Below, piece after piece: positions 58,471 to 64,000 of a stretch of DNA of 64,000 nt. Position numbers and translations under genes: made by a program. Where the stretch lies: contig CAVRCA010000003.1 of assembly GCA_963719345.1 (NCBI GenBank), positions 310,001 through 374,000 on the forward strand, read 5' to 3'. Positions within the stretch are counted from its first letter, which is position 1, and each line of letters starts with the position of its first letter. Source of the stretch: CAVRCA01 sp963719345 (lineage in GTDB: Bacteria; Pseudomonadota; Alphaproteobacteria; Acetobacterales; Acetobacteraceae). The notes beneath the pieces were generated by a model that was given only the letters and a program-made list of their open reading frames with translations, had not been told where the DNA came from and did not search any database.

Positions 58471-58994
58471 TCAGAACGGGATCTCGTCGTCGAGATCGCC
58501 GCCGCTCGGCGCATCCCAGCCCGACCCCGAACCGCCGCCGCCCGCTGCTGCGCGCACGCAGCCGCGCGGCGGGGGCACGCCGCTCCGGCCGCTGCCGAAG
58601 CCGCCTCCTTCGCCGCCGAAGCGCCGCCCTCCTCGCCGCCTCGGCCGCTGTCGAGCAAGGTGAGATCACCGCGGAACCGGTCGATGACGACCTCCGTCGT
58701 ATACTTTTCCTGGCCGGACTGATCGGTCCATTTCCGGGTCTGCAGCGAGCCCTCGACATAGACCTTGCTGCCCTTGCGCAGGAACCGCTCGGCGACATCG
58801 CCCAGGCGGTCGTTGAAGATGACCACGCGGTGCCACTCGGTGCGCTCCTTGCGCTCGCCGCTCGACTTGTCGTTCCAGGTCTCGCTGGTGGCCAAGGTGA
58901 AATTCACGATCTTGGCGCCGCCCTGCGTATTCCGCACCTCCGGGTCCTTGCCCAGGTTCCCGACCAGGATCACCTTGTTAACGCTGCCGGCCAT
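58471..58994 (-). CDS. ssb: Single-stranded DNA-binding protein, apparent one-base deletion in the linker
   Basis: An OB-fold protein for replication and repair. The N-terminal domain is typical: SVNKVILVGNLGKDPEVR, WHRVVIFNDRLGDVAERFL, KGSKVYVEGSLQTRKW and TTEVVIDRF. The natural C-terminal tip DLDDEIPF lies in another frame and ends at the TGA 58471-58473. One missing base near 58620 in the Gly-rich linker joins them to 174 residues. As read, the frame runs to 58392 with a nonsense Arg/Ala tail that lacks the tip needed to bind partner proteins. SSB is essential, so an error in the sequence is likely. Confidence 0.9.
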
Positions 58995-59109
58995 TTCTCA
59001 AATCCTTGCACTGGCAATCCGCCTCGGACTCCAAGCCCGACTGTATCATGGGCGTCCCCAATGTGAGAGCCAACCTTCTCGGGCCAACGCCAAAATGCCA
59101 TAACCGCGT

Positions 59110-59124
59110 GAACATCCCCAGAAC
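59110..59124. promoter_or_regulatory. LexA (SOS) box, alphaproteobacterial type, between ssb and uvrA
   Basis: GAACATCCCCAGAAC is a perfect direct repeat GAAC-N7-GAAC, which is the reverse complement of the alphaproteobacterial LexA site GTTC-N7-GTTC. It lies 45 bp before the uvrA start and 115 bp before ssb, so it can repress both divergent genes and induce them on DNA damage. Confidence 0.88.
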
Positions 59125-59168
59125 ATCCGAGTCGCCTTTCAGACGAATACCGACATAGGATCTCCGGC

Positions 59169-62023
<2,855 letters not shown>

Positions 62024-62027
<4 letters not shown>

Positions 62028-62449
62028 CTGGAACGCGTTGGGACGCTTGATCGGCGGCGGGCGCGAGACGCGTTCAGCGTCACGGCCGCGCGGACGAGCT
62101 TCTTCAATGCCTCTTCGTCGATCTTCTCGCCCTCGTGAAGGTCGATGGCACGCCTGACGTTGCCATCGAGGCTGGAATTGAAGAGGCCCGATGGGTCGTC
62201 AAGCGCGGCCCCTTTGGCAAAAGTCATCTTTACGACGTGTTTGTAGGTCTCGCCGGTGCAGATCAGTCCGTCGTGGGACCACACCGGGACCCCTCTCCAT
62301 TTCCACCCCTCGACCACCTCGGGATCGGCTTGCTTGATCAAGGCACGGACCTGGGAAAGCATCTTGCCCCGCCAGTCGCCCAGCTCACTGATCTTTTCGT
62401 CTATCATCTGAGCTGGAGATTTTCCTTCCTGCGACCCGCTTTCGCTCAT
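62024..62449 (-). CDS. DUF1801 domain protein
   Basis: A 141-residue protein with the DUF1801 (YdhG-like) pattern: KISELGDWRGKMLSQVRALI, EVVEGWKWRGVPVWSHDGL, YKHVVKMTFAKGAALDDP and DEEALKKLVRAAVTLN. The function of this small cytosolic fold is unknown. GAGAGG sits 2-3 bp before ATG 62449. It is convergent with uvrA. Confidence 0.85.
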
Positions 62450-62632
62450 GACCTCTCTTTCTTCGCTCCTTTGTTTCTTGTCCGCCGGTGCCAATAGCTG
62501 CTCCAGGGCCGCGCGCGCTAGATCGCATCTACCAAGCCCGATATCCGGCCGAATGCTCAAGTCGAGAAGGGCCGGCCCTGGCTGAGTTCCTGGCAAGTGC
62601 TACGCTCCCGCCAGAAGGCGGGGGAAAAGGGC

Positions 62633-63445
62633 ATGTCTGGATCGTCGAGGCCGTGGCTGACATTCGAGGGCCGTGTCTGCGTCGTCACCGGCGCAGGCAG
62701 CGGCATCGGGCGCGCCGTCGCTCGCGGGATGGCGGAGACAGGAGCAGCGCTGGTGCTGCTCGACAAGAACGAGGCAAATTGCCAAGCGACTGCCGAGACG
62801 CTGCGGGATACCGGGGCAAAGACACTGGCGCTTGGCTGCGACATCGCCGATCCGGCGAGTGTCGCCGCAGCGGAGCAAGCCTCGCGCGCAATCGGGCCGG
62901 CCGACGTGCTGGTGAACAACGCGGGCATCCTTCGTCCCGGCGCGCTCGCGACCCTGCCGATCGAGGAGTGGAACCTTCTCCTCTCCGTGAACCTGACCGG
63001 CTATCTGCTGTGCGCGCAGGCATGGGGAAAAGCCATGATCGAGCGCGGCAGGGGCGCCATCGTCCACACCGCCTCGATTGCCGGGAGCAACGCGCAGGCG
63101 TTTTCCGGCGCCTACAGCGTCAGCAAGGCCGGCGTGCTGATGCTCTCGCGCCAACTGGCGGTCGAGTGGGGACCACATGGCGTGCGCAGCAACGTGCTCA
63201 GCCCCGGCCTCGTGCGCACGCCGATGAGCGAGAGTTTCTACCAGACGCCCGGTGTCGCCGAGCGCCGCGCCGCCGCGATCCCGCTCGGGCGCGTCGCGAC
63301 GCCGGAGGACATGGCGGAAGTCGTGATGTTCCTCGCGTCCGACCGGGCCGCCTATGTCAACGGGCAGGAGATCATCGTCGACGGCGGCTTCGAGCACATG
63401 CTGATGAGCCTCGTCCCTCGTCCCGGCTTCGAGCGCGGCAACTGA
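62633..63445 (+). CDS. Short-chain dehydrogenase/reductase (classical SDR)
   Basis: A 270-residue NAD(P)-dependent oxidoreductase. The cofactor loop is VVTGAGSGIGRA (TGxxxGIG), NNAG follows near residue 97, and the catalytic Ser, Tyr and Lys are in HTASIAGS and AYSVSKAGV. It ends IIVDGGFEHML, typical of the FabG-like group. Asp at the end of strand 2 (LVLLDKNE) favours NAD over NADP. ATG 62633 follows AAAAGGG. No neighbour hints at the substrate. Confidence 0.92.
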   Translation: MSGSSRPWLTFEGRVCVVTGAGSGIGRAVARGMAETGAALVLLDKNEANCQATAETLRDTGAKTLALGCDIADPASVAAAEQASRAIGPADVLVNNAGILRPGALATLPIEEWNLLLSVNLTGYLLCAQAWGKAMIERGRGAIVHTASIAGSNAQAFSGAYSVSKAGVLMLSRQLAVEWGPHGVRSNVLSPGLVRTPMSESFYQTPGVAERRAAAIPLGRVATPEDMAEVVMFLASDRAAYVNGQEIIVDGGFEHMLMSLVPRPGFERGN

Positions 63446-63482
63446 GCATCGCAGGGCGGATGCAGTCCGCCCCCGTGTGGTG

Positions 63483-63665
63483 CTACGCCGTGGCCGCCAG
63501 TTCGATTGACGAGATGCCGTCACTCCACAGGCGCTGGATAGCCGGCCAGAGGGGCGGCAGGATGCGGGGATCGATCGCGGCGACAGCACTCGGCATCGCC
63601 GGCTCATCATCGACGATCGCGTCGGCGAACAGGTCGGCTGGCCAGTCGAGATCTGCAACGGGCAT
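63483..63665 (-). CDS. Small hypothetical acidic protein
   Basis: A 60-residue frame with a strong AAGGAGG ribosome-binding site 5 bp before ATG 63665. It is acidic at the start (DLDWPADLFADAIVDDEP) and ends in a helix-prone part (PLWPAIQRLWSDGISSIEL). No family is recognised. It is probably co-oriented with the partial gene at the window end. The ribosome-binding site is the main argument that it is real. Confidence 0.55.
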   Translation of the reverse strand: MPVADLDWPADLFADAIVDDEPAMPSAVAAIDPRILPPLWPAIQRLWSDGISSIELAATA

Positions 63666-63782
63666 GGAAACCTCCTTGGTTGGCGGAGGCCACCGTGCGC
63701 GGCACTTGTGGCGCGATGATGTGACGCTGGTCACTGTTCCGCCACGGAGTGTAACTGGCATGTGACGTGTGCGGCAGAGCGG

Positions 63783-64000
63783 CTACACCCGCTCGCGCAG
63801 GCCCGCCAGGATCACCGCCAGTCGGTCGCCGAGGCCGCGCGGCCTTGGGTCTTGCATCAGCCGCGCGAGGTCGCGACGCGCCAGGACGACCGGCAGGGCA
63901 GCGGCGACCGCCTGACGCGGCACGCACAGGCGGCGCGTTTCGGCGATCCAAGCCCGGATGTCGAGCGACAGGCGGATGAGGACCGGGCCAATCGCGGGGT
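63783..64000 (-). CDS. C-terminal part of an unknown protein (truncated by window edge)
   Basis: An open frame enters from the window end and stops at TAG 63783-63785. The 71 visible residues are helical and Arg/Leu/Ala-rich (VLIRLSLDIRAWIAETRRL, then RGLGDRLAVILAGLRERV). There is no recognisable motif. Codon use matches the surrounding genes, which supports it being coding. It lies upstream of the 60-residue gene on the same strand. Confidence 0.5.
   Translation of the reverse strand, partial: PAIGPVLIRLSLDIRAWIAETRRLCVPRQAVAAALPVVLARRDLARLMQDPRPRGLGDRLAVILAGLRERV

Noticed and set aside
62596..62633. An earlier start for the SDR gene at 62597
   Set aside because: The ATG at 62633 has an AAAAGGG ribosome-binding site and matches the family start; the extra 12 residues show no similarity.

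Overview
The window is chromosomal DNA of a GC-rich alphaproteobacterium, most likely Acetobacterales/Acetobacteraceae (Rhodospirillales sensu lato). The evidence is the very high GC, the alphaproteobacterial SOS box between ssb and uvrA, the ybgC-tolQRAB-pal-cpoB-tilS-ftsH-folP-glmM-thiD order and the gyrA-coaD-cyclophilin order. The genus cannot be named from the sequence. Almost everything is housekeeping. No insertion sequence, prophage or CRISPR array was seen. The only RNA gene recognised is one tRNA-Lys(UUU).

Layout. 1-2.7 kb: the tail of a DUF2971-like gene, then ribokinase, an AmpD-type amidase and a DjlA-like co-chaperone. 3-6 kb: a large AsmA-family protein carrying a 15-bp tandem repeat. 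6.3-9.5 kb: a queuosine block (tgt-queF-queG) with a translationally coupled ribbon-helix-helix gene. 9.7-16.5 kb: aminopeptidase P, a DUF1127 protein, prmA, a UvrD/PcrA helicase and metF. 16.6-19.4 kb: mlaA and mlaC, an HSL-type hydrolase and a DUF2934 protein. 19.6-21.4 kb: a frameshifted BLUF photoreceptor gene and a CNNM/CBS membrane protein, followed by a palindromic repeat. 21.6-34.1 kb: thiD, glmM, folP, ftsH and tilS, then the whole Tol-Pal system, all on the minus strand. 34.2-43.6 kb: a TauD-type dioxygenase, then a surface-polysaccharide-like region with a Wza-like lipoprotein, an outer-membrane barrel, a LuxI-fold acyltransferase, an uncharacterised 626-residue protein, an ELM1-family protein and two glycosyltransferases. 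43.6-50 kb: an unusual substrate-binding protein without a signal peptide and a five-gene peptide ABC transporter. 50.1-52.4 kb: a GtrA protein, an undecaprenyl-phosphate sugar transferase and a family 2 glycosyltransferase. 52.4-56.5 kb: tRNA-Lys, a cyclophilin, coaD and gyrA. 56.8-64 kb: a two-domain cold-shock protein, an FkbM methyltransferase, ssb divergent from uvrA with an SOS box between them, DUF1801, an SDR and two small or partial unknown genes.

How the genes work together. The Tol-Pal genes, MlaA/MlaC, AsmA and the amidase all serve envelope integrity and outer-membrane lipid balance. glmM feeds UDP-GlcNAc for peptidoglycan and LPS. The two glycan blocks point to an exopolysaccharide or cell-surface glycan, whose chemistry cannot be told from here. 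Tgt, QueF, QueG, TilS and tRNA-Lys belong to tRNA supply and modification.

A strong caution. At least seven genes (BLUF, pal, the 626-residue protein, the orphan binding protein, the family 2 glycosyltransferase, the double cold-shock protein and ssb) each need exactly one base inserted or deleted to give a normal full-length protein. Several are normally indispensable, so residual single-base errors in the sequence are the simplest explanation, although real mutations cannot be excluded for the dispensable ones. Many genes overlap by 4 bp (ATGA, GTGA, TTGA and apparently CTGA), which fixed several start choices.
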